Positions 16,590-26,664 of a DNA stretch of 64,000 bases are shown piece after piece (within the stretch, counting starts at the first letter, position 1; each line of letters begins with the position of its first letter). Under the pieces are notes generated by a model. That model did no database searches. It saw only the letters and a program-made list of their open reading frames with translations, and had not been told where the DNA came from. The stretch covers positions 1 through 64,000 of the forward strand of contig NZ_JARVCO010000004.1 of the NCBI RefSeq assembly GCF_034531395.1, read 5' to 3'. The position numbers and the translations under genes were made by a program. Source of the DNA: Pontiella agarivorans (lineage in GTDB: Bacteria; Verrucomicrobiota; Kiritimatiellia; Kiritimatiellales; Pontiellaceae).

Positions 16590-17716
16590 TGTGCTCCCCA
16601 TAGCTTCAGGCTAGTGACAAAACGCTCAGCGTTTCGAGCCGGAGTAAATTCAGCAGAAAACAGCGCTTTCGCAGCCTGTCCATGCACTTCAGCATCAGCC
16701 GGATGATTGATGTATTTGCGCAATGCATCACTCATCGATTTTGCTGACGCGGCACGGACCCGGTACCCGGTCCGGCCCTCCCGGATTAAATGCCATGATC
16801 CCCCGCACAGATCGGTTCCAATGAGTGGAACCCCCAGCGACGCCGCTTCGTTGAAAACCGTACCCCAGCCATCGAAGCGCGAAGGCAGCACAAACACATC
16901 CGCCGCACAATACACTTCAGAAATACGTTCAATCGGATAAGCCCCGAGAAAAAGCACCTGATCCTGAATACCCAGTTTCTCTGAAAGCGCCTTATAAGCG
17001 CCGTCAGCTTTGTCTAAGCCGCAGAAAACAATGCACCACTCCCGGTTGTTTTCAATTCGTGAAAATGCTTTAAGCAGCACATCAATGCCTTTGCGTTTAC
17101 ACAAAGCCCCGACCATAAGAAAGATCTTCCGCCCGGCGGCAAAATCCATCATCTGCCGGCACGGCTCAGCCGGCGAGAGCGGCCCCGGCGAGTAGTAAAG
17201 ATCAGCGGTCTTTGCTGCCGGAACGCCCATACGCTGAAAAGCACTTTTTGCCAAATGCCCCTGCCCGAATGCCCCTAGAGCATAGTTGCGAATTCGCGCA
17301 CCGTAAGAACGTTTAGCCAACAGTTGAAACGGATACAACAGGCGAAAGAGAGACATATGATATCCCAGCAGCTCCGCCAAACGAATTCCCGGCTTTTCAG
17401 ACCAATGGCACCAGCGCACGTCCCTTTTACAGAAAAAATCGATCAGCGCTTCATTGAAATAGCCACAGATGATGTGCACCCGGTTAGACCAGTCCTCAAC
17501 CCGTTCCACCTGTTTTTGCGGTTCTGTATTCCCTTCCGCAAAAATTTCATAGGCTTTCTGCTCATGCCCCGAATTCCAGCCTTCGGCCGCCCGATCCGAT
17601 GAAGCCCCGTTAAAATACACCACGCTTAAATCGACATCATCACGGGCATCCAAAGCCTGGAAAAATGCGGATTGATAGTGCGATGGAATATTCATCCAGA
17701 TACACGTTTTAATCAC
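16586..17716 (-). CDS. Glycosyltransferase family 4
   Basis: 376 residues, GTG start at 17716 with GAGGGG seven bases upstream, overlapping the preceding gene by eight bases. GT-B fold. The hinge FLMVGALCKRKGID and the donor motif DGWGTVFNE follow the GT4 pattern, except that the first Glu of E-x7-E is Asp, a known variant. N-terminal WMNIPSHYQSAFFQAL is typical of transferases in exopolysaccharide loci. The substrate is unknown. Confidence 0.87.
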   Translation of the reverse strand: MIKTCIWMNIPSHYQSAFFQALDARDDVDLSVVYFNGASSDRAAEGWNSGHEQKAYEIFAEGNTEPQKQVERVEDWSNRVHIICGYFNEALIDFFCKRDVRWCHWSEKPGIRLAELLGYHMSLFRLLYPFQLLAKRSYGARIRNYALGAFGQGHLAKSAFQRMGVPAAKTADLYYSPGPLSPAEPCRQMMDFAAGRKIFLMVGALCKRKGIDVLLKAFSRIENNREWCIVFCGLDKADGAYKALSEKLGIQDQVLFLGAYPIERISEVYCAADVFVLPSRFDGWGTVFNEAASLGVPLIGTDLCGGSWHLIREGRTGYRVRAASAKSMSDALRKYINHPADAEVHGQAAKALFSAEFTPARNAERFVTSLKLWGAQ

Positions 17717-18770
17717 GACGTAACCCCTCCATCACCTTCAACATGGCATCAGCGCGATCGGCCCAGGTGATGCCTTCGATACGGCCCGGCCTGTCACCGG
17801 AAGCCAATGCACATCGCAAGCGCTCGATAAATTGCGTGTGGTTCCCGGCCGCTTGCACATGGCTTCTGAATTTTTGTACCTGATCACAGGCCTCCGTCGC
17901 AATCACCGGGGCTCCGCTCGCAAGATGATCAAACAGACGCATCGGAGAACAGAAATGATTGAACTCACTTTCGACATAAGGAACCAGTCCGACATCCAGA
18001 CATTGGAACCACTGATGTATCATCTCATGCGGCTGCGCACCGACCGCCCTGCATTTCGGTTGCTCCAGCAGTTTATTCAAACCGGAAGAGGAATTACCGG
18101 TCAGCGGTCCCACCAACAGCAACGTCCCCAGCTCCGGCAACTGCGCACATGCTATAAGCAGTTCAAAATCCAGCCGTTCGTTAATCCCGCCGACAATCCC
18201 CGCAATCGGGCGTTCGAGACCTTCAAGTGGCGGCTGAGCTGGCTGCATGGGGTCATCCTGAAAAAAACGAGATTCCGTTGCATTCATGCTCACGGAAAGC
18301 TTCGAGGCTTCAACTCCATATTCGCGCTGCGCCCGATTCATCAGACCTTCCGAAACAAAAAATGAATGATCCACCCGCTGAACCAATTGCTTTTCCTGCC
18401 GCACGACGGCGTCCCATCCATCGTAGTTCCGGTAATCATCAGAAGCGTAATAGATGGTCTTTATGTCCGGAGAAATATAATCCAACATCGGAAGATAATG
18501 GGGACTGGTAACCACCAGGGTCTCTACATCCGGGCACTGTTTCTGAATCTTCCGCCAGAGCATGCGCTGCCCCAGCCAAGCCGTTCTGGAAGCCCAGCCT
18601 GGCGGTAAGACCACCGGAAAAATATCCAGTTTATTATCCGATTCCGGCCACCCGCGCTTGCGGGCAACCATCCAGTCGGCAGGAGCAACCCCCTGCACTT
18701 CGGCCCTTTCAGCCAGAGCAGCAAACGGTTTTTCCCGCCAGATTTCATTGGTATCACAAATAACAATCAT
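17709..18770 (-). CDS. GT-B glycosyltransferase (TuaH-like)
   Basis: 353 residues from the ATG at 18770, which overlaps the stop of the next gene upstream by one base (TGATG); a TTG just before it is less likely. The C-terminal half shows PIAGIVGGINERLDFELL and PMRLFDHLASGAPVIATE, a GT-B donor site without the classical E-x7-E. This resembles TuaH-type transferases. It is part of the contiguous glycosyltransferase run. The sugar donor is unknown. Confidence 0.8.
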   Translation of the reverse strand: MIVICDTNEIWREKPFAALAERAEVQGVAPADWMVARKRGWPESDNKLDIFPVVLPPGWASRTAWLGQRMLWRKIQKQCPDVETLVVTSPHYLPMLDYISPDIKTIYYASDDYRNYDGWDAVVRQEKQLVQRVDHSFFVSEGLMNRAQREYGVEASKLSVSMNATESRFFQDDPMQPAQPPLEGLERPIAGIVGGINERLDFELLIACAQLPELGTLLLVGPLTGNSSSGLNKLLEQPKCRAVGAQPHEMIHQWFQCLDVGLVPYVESEFNHFCSPMRLFDHLASGAPVIATEACDQVQKFRSHVQAAGNHTQFIERLRCALASGDRPGRIEGITWADRADAMLKVMEGLRRD

Positions 18771-19903
18771 CAATTCACAACATCCCGGAAAATATCCTCG
18801 AGTTTTCGAGCGGATTTCGACCAGGTAAACTGTCCGGCCTGCTCCAGCCCCCGCTCTCTCAGCTCATTCCGTGCCGAATCGGATTCAAGCAGCGACTGCA
18901 GGGCCTCAACATGTTCCCCGGGGGTATCCACGTCACAGAGCAGGGCCGCCTTTCCGGCCACTTCAGGAATCGATGCCACCTTGCTGGCCACGACCGCAGC
19001 TCCGGAAACCATTGCTTCAATGACCGGCATGCCGAACCCTTCATAACGCGAAGGAAACCATACCGCCGCTGCATCCTGATACAGAACATTCAGCAACTCA
19101 TCCGACACATAGCCGGCCAATGTAATATTGTCCGCATTCAAAGCATTCAGCTGACCGAGATAGGGCTGTTCATTTTTCCCGGCAATAATCAGCCGGACTC
19201 CCGGCAAACGCTTCGCAAGAAGCGGAACTGATTTGAGGATAAGCTCCGCATTCTTTCTCAGCGATAAACCTCCGGGCACCAGAATATAGGGCTTCCCTCC
19301 GCTCAGCGTCTTCACGTCCCCCTGCAATTCCTCAGTCGTAGCCGTTCCGAACACATGATGCGGTGCATTGTAAACCACCCTAAGTTTTTTTTCCAAGGCC
19401 GGAAAAAAATGGGCAATACGCGAAGCTGAAAATTCGGAAACGGTAATGACCGCATCTGCATGCCGGGCCATACTACCGAACAAAAAACGCCATTTGCGAC
19501 AATGCAGACGACGGCTGAGCGTCTGCGGATAGAGGGATTCCTCAAAGCCCGCCACATCATGTATTGTGCAGACCAGGTTCGCCTTCCGTGTCGGAACATA
19601 GGACTCTGCCGGACAATAGACCACATCGACCTCATCCCAATACTGCTCAGCAAAGGGTTTATTACGCCAGATCCAGCCAGCCTGCTGCCAGGATGTAGAA
19701 CGTGAATACGGAATAAATGAGGCCTTTTTCCAGAACGTATCCAGCTTTCTGTACACATCATCGTATAACCCCCTTTCAACCAGCATACGGTGCCGGGCCG
19801 CCGGGAATTTTTCAGCATGCGTCTTCAATAACTGATCGATAACACGTCCCACACCGGAAGGGTTGGGAAGTCTATGGATATGAATGTAAGAGAGTATATT
19901 CAC
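18770..19903 (-). CDS. Glycosyltransferase family 4 (mannosyltransferase-like)
   Basis: 377 residues, GTG start at 19903. N-terminal HRLPNPSGVGRVIDQLL, the hinge ILVPGGLSLRKN and the donor motif EGFGMPVIE at about 300 are classic GT4 features. Closest resemblance by eye is to the mannosyltransferases of O-antigen clusters; this is not proof of the donor. It overlaps its downstream neighbour by one base. Confidence 0.88.
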   Translation of the reverse strand: MNILSYIHIHRLPNPSGVGRVIDQLLKTHAEKFPAARHRMLVERGLYDDVYRKLDTFWKKASFIPYSRSTSWQQAGWIWRNKPFAEQYWDEVDVVYCPAESYVPTRKANLVCTIHDVAGFEESLYPQTLSRRLHCRKWRFLFGSMARHADAVITVSEFSASRIAHFFPALEKKLRVVYNAPHHVFGTATTEELQGDVKTLSGGKPYILVPGGLSLRKNAELILKSVPLLAKRLPGVRLIIAGKNEQPYLGQLNALNADNITLAGYVSDELLNVLYQDAAAVWFPSRYEGFGMPVIEAMVSGAAVVASKVASIPEVAGKAALLCDVDTPGEHVEALQSLLESDSARNELRERGLEQAGQFTWSKSARKLEDIFRDVVN

Positions 19904-19908
19904 TATAT

Positions 19909-21000
19909 TTAAAGTTTTCTAATTAAAGCAATTTTGTACACATCCATCACGCTCGCTACGATGGAGCCCCAAGAAAAAATTTCCAAAGCCCGGGCCCGAT
20001 GTTCCAATACCTGTGCCGAACGCTCTTCCGATCGTTGCAACATCGCGGTCAGCATGTCATCCGCAGCATCGTCTTCCAGCATCAAGGCGTCGAACTCCTG
20101 GAGCAGACACACGGCTCCGCCTCCACCGGTTACGGGAAAAGCGGTGATGGGCAATCCTGATGCAACCGCCTCAAGAATGACCAAACCGAACGGTTCGTGG
20201 TAAGAGGTAAAGAGAAACTCATCAGCGGCTTTATAGTAGTTTTCCGGCATACTGCAGGAACCTGCCATAATCAAACGTCCGGCAGTAATCTCCGCACTGC
20301 AGCGCTCCAGCATCCCCGCATACTCCGGTCCATTTCCAACCACCACCAAAATCGTGTCATCCGGGAGCAACCGGGCCACACGCTCAACCCGATCTGATCC
20401 TTTCATGCTGCGATGAACGCGCCCAACCCACAGTAGAATACGTTTATGCTCCGGCAGATTCAGTTTTTTCCGCAGATCCTTCTTTTCACTTTGTGCCACA
20501 AGCTTGAAGCGTTGGAAATCCACCCCATTAGGCACATAATGAATCCGAGACGGCGGAAACCGGTCTTCCACCCAGGAATCGATCGTATGCAGGGAAATGC
20601 CGACGAGCAGTTTCGTCGTATGTTTCACCAGAAAACGTCCCAGGCCACTGTCGTTACTGCGCAACGGAAGATGCGAATGCATCACCACCGGAATACGGAA
20701 CTGCATAATCGCCAGGCGCGGCCAGATGATGCCGTCATGGGAATGAATAATATCCGGATTCACCTTCCGAATCGTCGAACAGAAACTCCGAACACCACGA
20801 AAGGCCTGTTTTGAAGAATCCAGATTCAGACAAATGGCCCGGTCTTTGAACTCTTCGCATACATGAGACCGGGGACCATACAAAAAAAGCACCCAGACAT
20901 CGACCCCAGCGGCCCGCTGTTCAAGGCCCAGAGCCTCTGCGACACGCAGTGATCCTCCGGAGTCCGGATCGTCCCGCTGGCATATATGGATTACCTTCAT
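19909..21000 (-). CDS. Glycosyltransferase family 4
   Basis: 363 residues. N-terminus HICQRDDPDSGGSLRVA, an RVHRSMKGSDR hinge and the donor motif EPFGLVILE identify a GT4 retaining transferase. SHDGIIWPRLA and HSHLPLRSND fit the N-terminal acceptor domain of this family. It sits 12 bases after the sulfotransferase gene. The donor is unknown. Confidence 0.9.
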   Translation of the reverse strand: MKVIHICQRDDPDSGGSLRVAEALGLEQRAAGVDVWVLFLYGPRSHVCEEFKDRAICLNLDSSKQAFRGVRSFCSTIRKVNPDIIHSHDGIIWPRLAIMQFRIPVVMHSHLPLRSNDSGLGRFLVKHTTKLLVGISLHTIDSWVEDRFPPSRIHYVPNGVDFQRFKLVAQSEKKDLRKKLNLPEHKRILLWVGRVHRSMKGSDRVERVARLLPDDTILVVVGNGPEYAGMLERCSAEITAGRLIMAGSCSMPENYYKAADEFLFTSYHEPFGLVILEAVASGLPITAFPVTGGGGAVCLLQEFDALMLEDDAADDMLTAMLQRSEERSAQVLEHRARALEIFSWGSIVASVMDVYKIALIRKL

Positions 21001-21012
21001 GATCTACCTTAT

Positions 21013-21960
21013 TCAGGGGTCCAGTGTACGCTTTACCGGGCGTGCATCCGATCCATACAGGTCGACACCCACCTGGATAACAACATCCATCACCGCCTCA
21101 ACCTGTTCCGGCTTCAGCTTTTTTTTCCACCCTGCCAAATCCGCCTTGCCGTTCTTCAGATTATTCGAATCTTTATACGCCGTTTTAGATGGTTTTGTAA
21201 TTTTTCTTTTTACTCCGGCCGGCATCTGCATTTCCAGAAAATCAAAAATCCGGCCGAGTTCCTGCTCCGGATGGTCCACAAGATCCTCATAAAAGACTGT
21301 AATCCCTTTAAAACCCTCTTTCAAGGGCACATAGTTCTGGATCGCCCAGTCAAAGGCCAGACTCTCTTCCCGCGTATTAATTCGATCATACACATCCTGG
21401 AGATGAGGATAGCGGCTGAACAGCGACTCGTGGAAACATTTGGATTTCGAATGATCCGCCCATGCGCCATAGGAGTGCCGGAGCTGCGATGAAACAACAG
21501 CGCAGGGATGCCGGACCAGATAGATCAGTTTGATTCCAAACCGATGCGTCATCCACGGTAACAGCATATTTGCATTTACAAACTTATGAATGTAGCGCTT
21601 AAAGAAAATCACGTTCCATGGATTAAAGTACAACTGACTGCGTAAACCAGTCCCCAATACCCCGCCTTTAAGCATAAATTCAATATAGTCCGTCTCCCGA
21701 GCCCCTGCAAAATCCACCGGAAGATAACGCGGTCTTCCAAAGCCGTACTCCAGCGAGGCTGGATTTGTTGCGGAATGGAGCTGCTCCCATAAAATCAGTG
21801 ATCCGGGAACCGCAGTCATCAACTGGGCCAGCCAGGTGGTCCCGCCCCGCCCCGTGCCGCTCAGAACAATAGTTCGATTCAGGTCATAGGATGAGCGCCG
21901 CATATTGCCCAGGGCTGTTAACCCTGCATTGCCCAGTCGCCTCAGACTTGTCGTGACCAT
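21013..21960 (-). CDS. Sulfotransferase (PAPS-dependent)
   Basis: 315 residues. The 5'-phosphosulfate loop is LSGTGRGGTTWLAQL near residue 35. The 3'-phosphate site is LVRHPCAVVSSQLRHS near 150, with the conserved Arg and Ser. These are the two PAPS-binding blocks of the Sulfotransfer superfamily. It overlaps the upstream GT2 gene by 19 bases within the glycan operon, so it most likely sulfates the exopolysaccharide or its lipid-linked intermediate. Protein or small-molecule targets are less likely given the context. Confidence 0.85.
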   Translation of the reverse strand: MVTTSLRRLGNAGLTALGNMRRSSYDLNRTIVLSGTGRGGTTWLAQLMTAVPGSLILWEQLHSATNPASLEYGFGRPRYLPVDFAGARETDYIEFMLKGGVLGTGLRSQLYFNPWNVIFFKRYIHKFVNANMLLPWMTHRFGIKLIYLVRHPCAVVSSQLRHSYGAWADHSKSKCFHESLFSRYPHLQDVYDRINTREESLAFDWAIQNYVPLKEGFKGITVFYEDLVDHPEQELGRIFDFLEMQMPAGVKRKITKPSKTAYKDSNNLKNGKADLAGWKKKLKPEQVEAVMDVVIQVGVDLYGSDARPVKRTLDP

Positions 21961-22910
21961 GCCTGACTCCCTTCAGGAATACCACCGGGCCGCGCCCCAA
22001 ATGCTTCGATTCTCTGGTGTTTCAACCTTCGGTAAATTCGATAAAAATCCCGATATCCATCCCGATAAGCGCGCTTATAGAAATTTTTTAAACAACGAAG
22101 TCCCTGCACCCGGAGTTCCTTGCGCAACATCCGGAATAAAAACTGCTGATCCTGCCTTAGCAGTTGTTTACACCGGGCCACCCGAAACTTTGTATATAAA
22201 CCCTGTTGCGGGAAAAAGTAGGGTTTATCCAGCATCTCTTCAGTCAGACTTCCGCCCCACACGCCCACATAACAAAGCGTCGTATCCACAGCAACCACCC
22301 GCCGATGGATACAGGCCTCAATAAAAAGATCCCAATCGGCCGTTATGGTTTTGGCATCATAGCCGCCAAGCTCTTCAAAAAGCCGACGCGAATAGATCGT
22401 TGCCGAGGGGATGGAGCTCGCGGAAAAAGGCAGCTTCCAGATATCTGTTCCATACCCGGCATCTCGACGGACCGTAGGAAGTGTTTCCGGAAGCGATTTT
22501 TTCAATCCTTCCGGATCATTCCCCACCAGAAATTTCTCCACGCCAGCAACGACCATTGTCTCATCATCAATCAGCGGAACGGTTGCGGACAAAAAGCCGG
22601 GATGCAACAGATCATCATCACACAGCGGTTTGATAATGTCATGGGCACAATGCTCAACACAGCGGTTCAGATTTCCGGCAAATCCGGTGTTTTCACCATT
22701 CGTACAGATCCTCAGACGCGGATCATCAATTCCTTTAAGAGCCTCATGAACAGAAACCGGGCTGCAGTTATCAGACACAACCACCTCAAATTCCGGATAA
22801 TCCTGTCGAAGAGCACATTCAACGGTATGGCGCAACACCGGGTATCGCTGCTCAGACGTCATATAGGTTATGACGTAAATTGAAACTGCTGCTGTATTTC
22901 CCGTATTCAT
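21942..22910 (-). CDS. Glycosyltransferase family 2
   Basis: 322 residues. The N-terminus VSIYVITYMTSEQRYPVL, the VVVSDNCSP strand, GENTGFAGNLNRC and the metal site LCDDDLL are those of GT2. The C-terminal basic tail (residues about 270-322) has no membrane helix. It transfers one sugar in the repeat unit; donor unknown. Confidence 0.87.
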   Translation of the reverse strand: MNTGNTAAVSIYVITYMTSEQRYPVLRHTVECALRQDYPEFEVVVSDNCSPVSVHEALKGIDDPRLRICTNGENTGFAGNLNRCVEHCAHDIIKPLCDDDLLHPGFLSATVPLIDDETMVVAGVEKFLVGNDPEGLKKSLPETLPTVRRDAGYGTDIWKLPFSASSIPSATIYSRRLFEELGGYDAKTITADWDLFIEACIHRRVVAVDTTLCYVGVWGGSLTEEMLDKPYFFPQQGLYTKFRVARCKQLLRQDQQFLFRMLRKELRVQGLRCLKNFYKRAYRDGYRDFYRIYRRLKHQRIEAFGARPGGIPEGSQAWSRQV

Positions 22911-22932
22911 ACTTTAACCGTTTCTGTTCAGG

Positions 22933-24060
22933 TTAATTTTTTAATTCTGTCAATGCCCGGGCGAGATATTCTTTCGATTGACTACGCTCCTCCATAAGCA
23001 AAGAACGTACTGCCTCCCAATTTATCGGTGCCCGCAGCTTCTCGGTCCACAACTCGGGATCATACTGATTGAGCAACTGATTTTCCACCCCCAGTTTGGA
23101 GGCCAAATTGAGTACCCTCGTATTCCGGTTTGCAATTCCCTGTTCATCACTCAACAGACTGACAAAAGGCGTTTCAAATAAGGTGGAAAAAACCGTTCCA
23201 TGAAATGAATTCGTAACAACCGCAGATGCACCCTGAAAAGCACCCAGCCATTCGGCCGGAGAGTTACATGATATAATTCTGCACCCATCAAAAACAGCTG
23301 ATGGTGAATCGCTGATCACTGCCGGTATAAGCCCCAGATTCCGCGCCGTTTTCTTTAATGTATCAACTTCGGCTTCCAAAGGATGGAAGAGGTAGGCCAG
23401 CAGACACCCTTGCGCATCCACCGACCGGACAAATGGCGTATAATCTTCCAGAAGCAAAGTCGGATCTACAACCGTCTCTACCTGCTGTGTTCCGGGCAAC
23501 AGCCTTTTCGCGATTTCAGCTCCGCTGCTTTCCCGCACCGCTAAATGAGAAAATTCAGAAAGCAGGATTCCGATCTCCGCATCATATTTTTGCTCATTGT
23601 TTGCAGAACCAAAGCTGCTGGCATATGAAATCCGGGCTTTAGGAGTCCCAAAGTCCAGAAAATAGGCTCTATAGAGTTCTCCGTGGAAAATCTGCGTATT
23701 CCATATCTGGTCACTGCCGGCTAAATAGATATCCGCTTCCGGAGGATTTGCCCGCAATGCCTCCAGACTGGTATACCGGTTCCGACTCAAATAACCGTGC
23801 GTTCGCAAGAATTCTTCAAACCCTTTTCGTTTCGCAGCTGGAATTCTTCTGGAAACTTTCCACCGGAAAATACGACGATAAACAGAACGGAATACATCGT
23901 TCGCAGGTAGAGGTTCCGGGATATAATCGATTAACTGCACCGGGAACCCCATCTCCGCCACCACACGGGCCAGCGCAAAGGCCTGCAAGGTTGCACCATA
24001 GTTCAGATTACCGTTAATCCATAAATGGAATGTAATAATTGCTACTGAATGATTATTCAT
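22933..24060 (-). CDS. Polysaccharide pyruvyltransferase (CsaB/WcaK family)
   Basis: 375 residues from the ATG at 24060. The longer reading from 24138 would overlap the upstream gene by 65 bases and adds residues not typical of the family. N-terminal LNYGATLQAFALAR, the AGSDQIWN strand and the C-terminal NSFHGTVFS motif with the conserved His are hallmarks of this family. It adds a ketal-linked pyruvate from phosphoenolpyruvate to a sugar, giving the polymer negative charge. No strong ribosome site precedes the chosen ATG, so the start is the uncertain part. Confidence 0.87.
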   Translation of the reverse strand: MNNHSVAIITFHLWINGNLNYGATLQAFALARVVAEMGFPVQLIDYIPEPLPANDVFRSVYRRIFRWKVSRRIPAAKRKGFEEFLRTHGYLSRNRYTSLEALRANPPEADIYLAGSDQIWNTQIFHGELYRAYFLDFGTPKARISYASSFGSANNEQKYDAEIGILLSEFSHLAVRESSGAEIAKRLLPGTQQVETVVDPTLLLEDYTPFVRSVDAQGCLLAYLFHPLEAEVDTLKKTARNLGLIPAVISDSPSAVFDGCRIISCNSPAEWLGAFQGASAVVTNSFHGTVFSTLFETPFVSLLSDEQGIANRNTRVLNLASKLGVENQLLNQYDPELWTEKLRAPINWEAVRSLLMEERSQSKEYLARALTELKN

Positions 24061-24073
24061 AGGATCATCATAT

Positions 24074-25231
24074 TTAAAGTTTTTCAACGACTTCCACAAG
24101 GCGGGACCGCCATACTTTCGGAGCAAACTCCCGCTCAAAAAAGTAACGCCCCTGAGCGCCTATTCGATCTCTGAACCCCCGGTCCACGACCATCGTTTTA
24201 ATGGCGTCGGCAAGCTGAGCGGCTGAACGCGACTCCACAAGCATACCATTTTCATTCGTGATCAGATCCACACCGGACTCCCGGGTCGCTGCAACCGGGC
24301 AACCATGTGACAACGCCTCCAGAATAACTCCGGCCTGACCCTCGGCCAGCGAAGGCAGAACAAACAGATCAGCTCGCTCATACTCTTGACTCATCTTATC
24401 CATCGGAACAATCCCCAGGAATTCAAGATGATCAGCATAGGGCATCCAATCACACTCCTTACGAGTTAACCCAGCCACACGAGCCTGCAAAGACAGCCCC
24501 GAACTTTTCAACTGCGCAACCGCTTCGGCCAAATACGGAAGCCCTTTTCGCAATGCATCTCGACCGGCAAAAAGAAGTCTGCCCGGTTCCACATCGACCT
24601 GTCGCTTCGGCTCAATACTTGAACCATAGGGCACTACGCGAATCTTGTGCGCATGATCAGGCGCAAAATCCCGGACCCCGTCTGCAACCCACTCGGAAGG
24701 ACAAAGCAGAATATCCGCAAGAGGAGCATACGCACCGATTCCCCGGTGCTCTGCGCGTCGGCAGTCCGCTTCCGAAAGCCCCCCCTTTTCTCCAGCCCCT
24801 TTAAACCGTTGCTGTTCAGCATATAAATTTTGATTGGCCTTAGGACTGATAAAAACATCCACAATTATCTTTGCACCATGCGCTCGAGCATATTTAAGAA
24901 AAGGAATATCCTCCCCATTCATATTGTAAACTACCGATGCGCCGCGAAGCCCCCGTTTTTCAAAAACCGTACTGAGTTTTCCCCGGTGCAAAAGCTCTCG
25001 ATCCGATGAAAATATTTTATCTGCCGGTATACCCTCCGGCACACGTAAAGCCAATGCTTTCAGTTTGTGAACGCCAAGCCCTATTTTACACAGAACACCC
25101 GCCATACGCCCGACCGGACTATAAACCGTTGAATCTGTATACAGCGCCGCAAGTAACCCCGCCTCTTCCAGCATACGCGGAATCTGATAACGATGCCGCG
25201 CTCCTCTTTGTGTCACAATTACCCGACTCAT
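24074..25231 (-). CDS. Glycosyltransferase family 4
   Basis: 385 residues. It has the hinge RLLFAGRDALRKGLP and the donor motif EGQAGVILE at about 300, with ILLCPSEWVADG in the middle; these are typical GT4 features. The start at 25231 is the first gene after a 149-base gap, the only sizeable break in this glycan gene run. The donor is unknown. Confidence 0.88.
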   Translation of the reverse strand: MSRVIVTQRGARHRYQIPRMLEEAGLLAALYTDSTVYSPVGRMAGVLCKIGLGVHKLKALALRVPEGIPADKIFSSDRELLHRGKLSTVFEKRGLRGASVVYNMNGEDIPFLKYARAHGAKIIVDVFISPKANQNLYAEQQRFKGAGEKGGLSEADCRRAEHRGIGAYAPLADILLCPSEWVADGVRDFAPDHAHKIRVVPYGSSIEPKRQVDVEPGRLLFAGRDALRKGLPYLAEAVAQLKSSGLSLQARVAGLTRKECDWMPYADHLEFLGIVPMDKMSQEYERADLFVLPSLAEGQAGVILEALSHGCPVAATRESGVDLITNENGMLVESRSAAQLADAIKTMVVDRGFRDRIGAQGRYFFEREFAPKVWRSRLVEVVEKL

Positions 25232-25346
25232 ATCGCCACTAAGACATCTCTCTTTTTGTACTTGTATGCATAAAATTTATTCAGAAGAAGTAATCTCAAT
25301 CCCTGTTCTGACCCTGCAATGTTCGGGGAAGCAACCTGCCAAATGC

Positions 25347-25360
25347 GTTATTATAATAAC
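25347..25360. promoter_or_regulatory. Perfect 14-base palindrome in the only large gap of the glycan operon
   Basis: GTTATTATAATAAC reads the same on both strands and contains a TATAAT on the minus strand. It lies in the 149-base gap upstream of the GT4 gene that starts at 25231. No good -35 element is visible at the usual distance, so it may be an operator or part of an internal promoter. Nothing else was recognised in bases 25232-25380. Confidence 0.35.
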
Positions 25361-25380
25361 AAAGTAATATACTTCTCTTC

Positions 25381-26664
25381 TTAATACTCAGCTTCAACTC
25401 TTGCCCATCGCAAAACCGGATAGCCCAGCGCAAAAAAATAAACCCATATTGAAAACAGGATCATATGAGTTCCATGCGAAATCGCATGCATCGCTTGAGA
25501 CAGCACATATACATACAACAGTTGGCCTAAAAATAAACCCTGCATCGCGTGTCTGTAAAGAATTCCCATAAGTAATCCTATCACGTAAAATTTCACAAAG
25601 CCCAACCAGCCGAACGAAGCAAACGCATCCAAATATCCCGTAGCCGTTGTTCCCGTAAAAAAAACATGCCCATACATCTCATTGGCCAATTTAATTTCAT
25701 TTAAGACTGGAAACATTAGCGCTTTTTTAGTGCCACGCCCTATCAACTGACCGGGAACATAATTAAAGACCAGCCCGTTCCAATGCTTAACCCCCCAATC
25801 AAATTTTCCTAAATCAACATGTACCTGACGCAGATATATATAGTTATTAAACTCTGCTCCCCCCTTCTCAATAACTTCCTCCGATTCGCGGGTGAAGTCT
25901 GCTGCAGCAATCTGTTTCAATCGGGTCAAAAAACTCTCGTCACTGTTTTTCATTATTGATCGATATATTCCGATTGAGTTAACCAGCAAAAGCCCGACGC
26001 ATAATCCCGAAACAAGCAGCCACCGCGGCAGTACCATTCGCCGGACAAACCAAGGGGCCACAAATAAATACGACACCAGGTTCATCATTGCCCGTCTGCG
26101 CCCATTAATAATGGCCGCCTGAAAGAGCATCAATAATGAGGGAATTAAAAATAACAGGTATTGAACCACAATGATTCGATTCTGACTCAAATATAAAAGC
26201 CATATACTCAAAAAACCGAAAACAAATATACTCGCCAGAAAAAGATATTTAACCGCCGCACCGGACCATTGCGCTACTCCCAGCACTTCTTCCGGCAAAG
26301 ACATTAGTTTATATCGGAAGTAAAAACCTCCCAGGCACAATATAGCTCCTGCAACGTATAACTTTTTACGGTCAAATTTCATATTTAGCCATACAGGACT
26401 ATAATCCATCTTTTCATGGCCGGTATAAAACCCCATCCACAAAGCCACACTGCAGAAAGTCGCAAAAACAAGTCCGGAAGCATAAGCATTTCCCGGATAT
26501 TGATCCGCAATACGGAACCCTCCGACACACTGAGGGAAAAACCATCCCAAAGCAATCGCTGCCGCCCAAAACGGAAATTGGTAAATCCGGTTTTTACCTA
26601 GCAGATGAAACAGGAACATAAAAATGTTCACCCCCCCATATGCTATGAGCGCGACCAGATTCAT
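25381..26664 (-). CDS. Wzy-like oligosaccharide repeat-unit polymerase
   Basis: 427 residues, strongly hydrophobic, with about ten membrane segments by eye and a long extracytoplasmic loop near residues 250-340 (between LTRLKQIAAADF and FFTGTTATGYLDAFASFGWLG). No catalytic motif is universal in this group; the call rests on topology, length and position among transferases with a Wzx gene in the same run. It would polymerise flipped repeat units on the periplasmic face. An O-antigen ligase-like role is the alternative. Its codons are visibly more AT-rich than those of the genes below 25 kb. Confidence 0.7.
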   Translation of the reverse strand: MNLVALIAYGGVNIFMFLFHLLGKNRIYQFPFWAAAIALGWFFPQCVGGFRIADQYPGNAYASGLVFATFCSVALWMGFYTGHEKMDYSPVWLNMKFDRKKLYVAGAILCLGGFYFRYKLMSLPEEVLGVAQWSGAAVKYLFLASIFVFGFLSIWLLYLSQNRIIVVQYLLFLIPSLLMLFQAAIINGRRRAMMNLVSYLFVAPWFVRRMVLPRWLLVSGLCVGLLLVNSIGIYRSIMKNSDESFLTRLKQIAAADFTRESEEVIEKGGAEFNNYIYLRQVHVDLGKFDWGVKHWNGLVFNYVPGQLIGRGTKKALMFPVLNEIKLANEMYGHVFFTGTTATGYLDAFASFGWLGFVKFYVIGLLMGILYRHAMQGLFLGQLLYVYVLSQAMHAISHGTHMILFSIWVYFFALGYPVLRWARVEAEY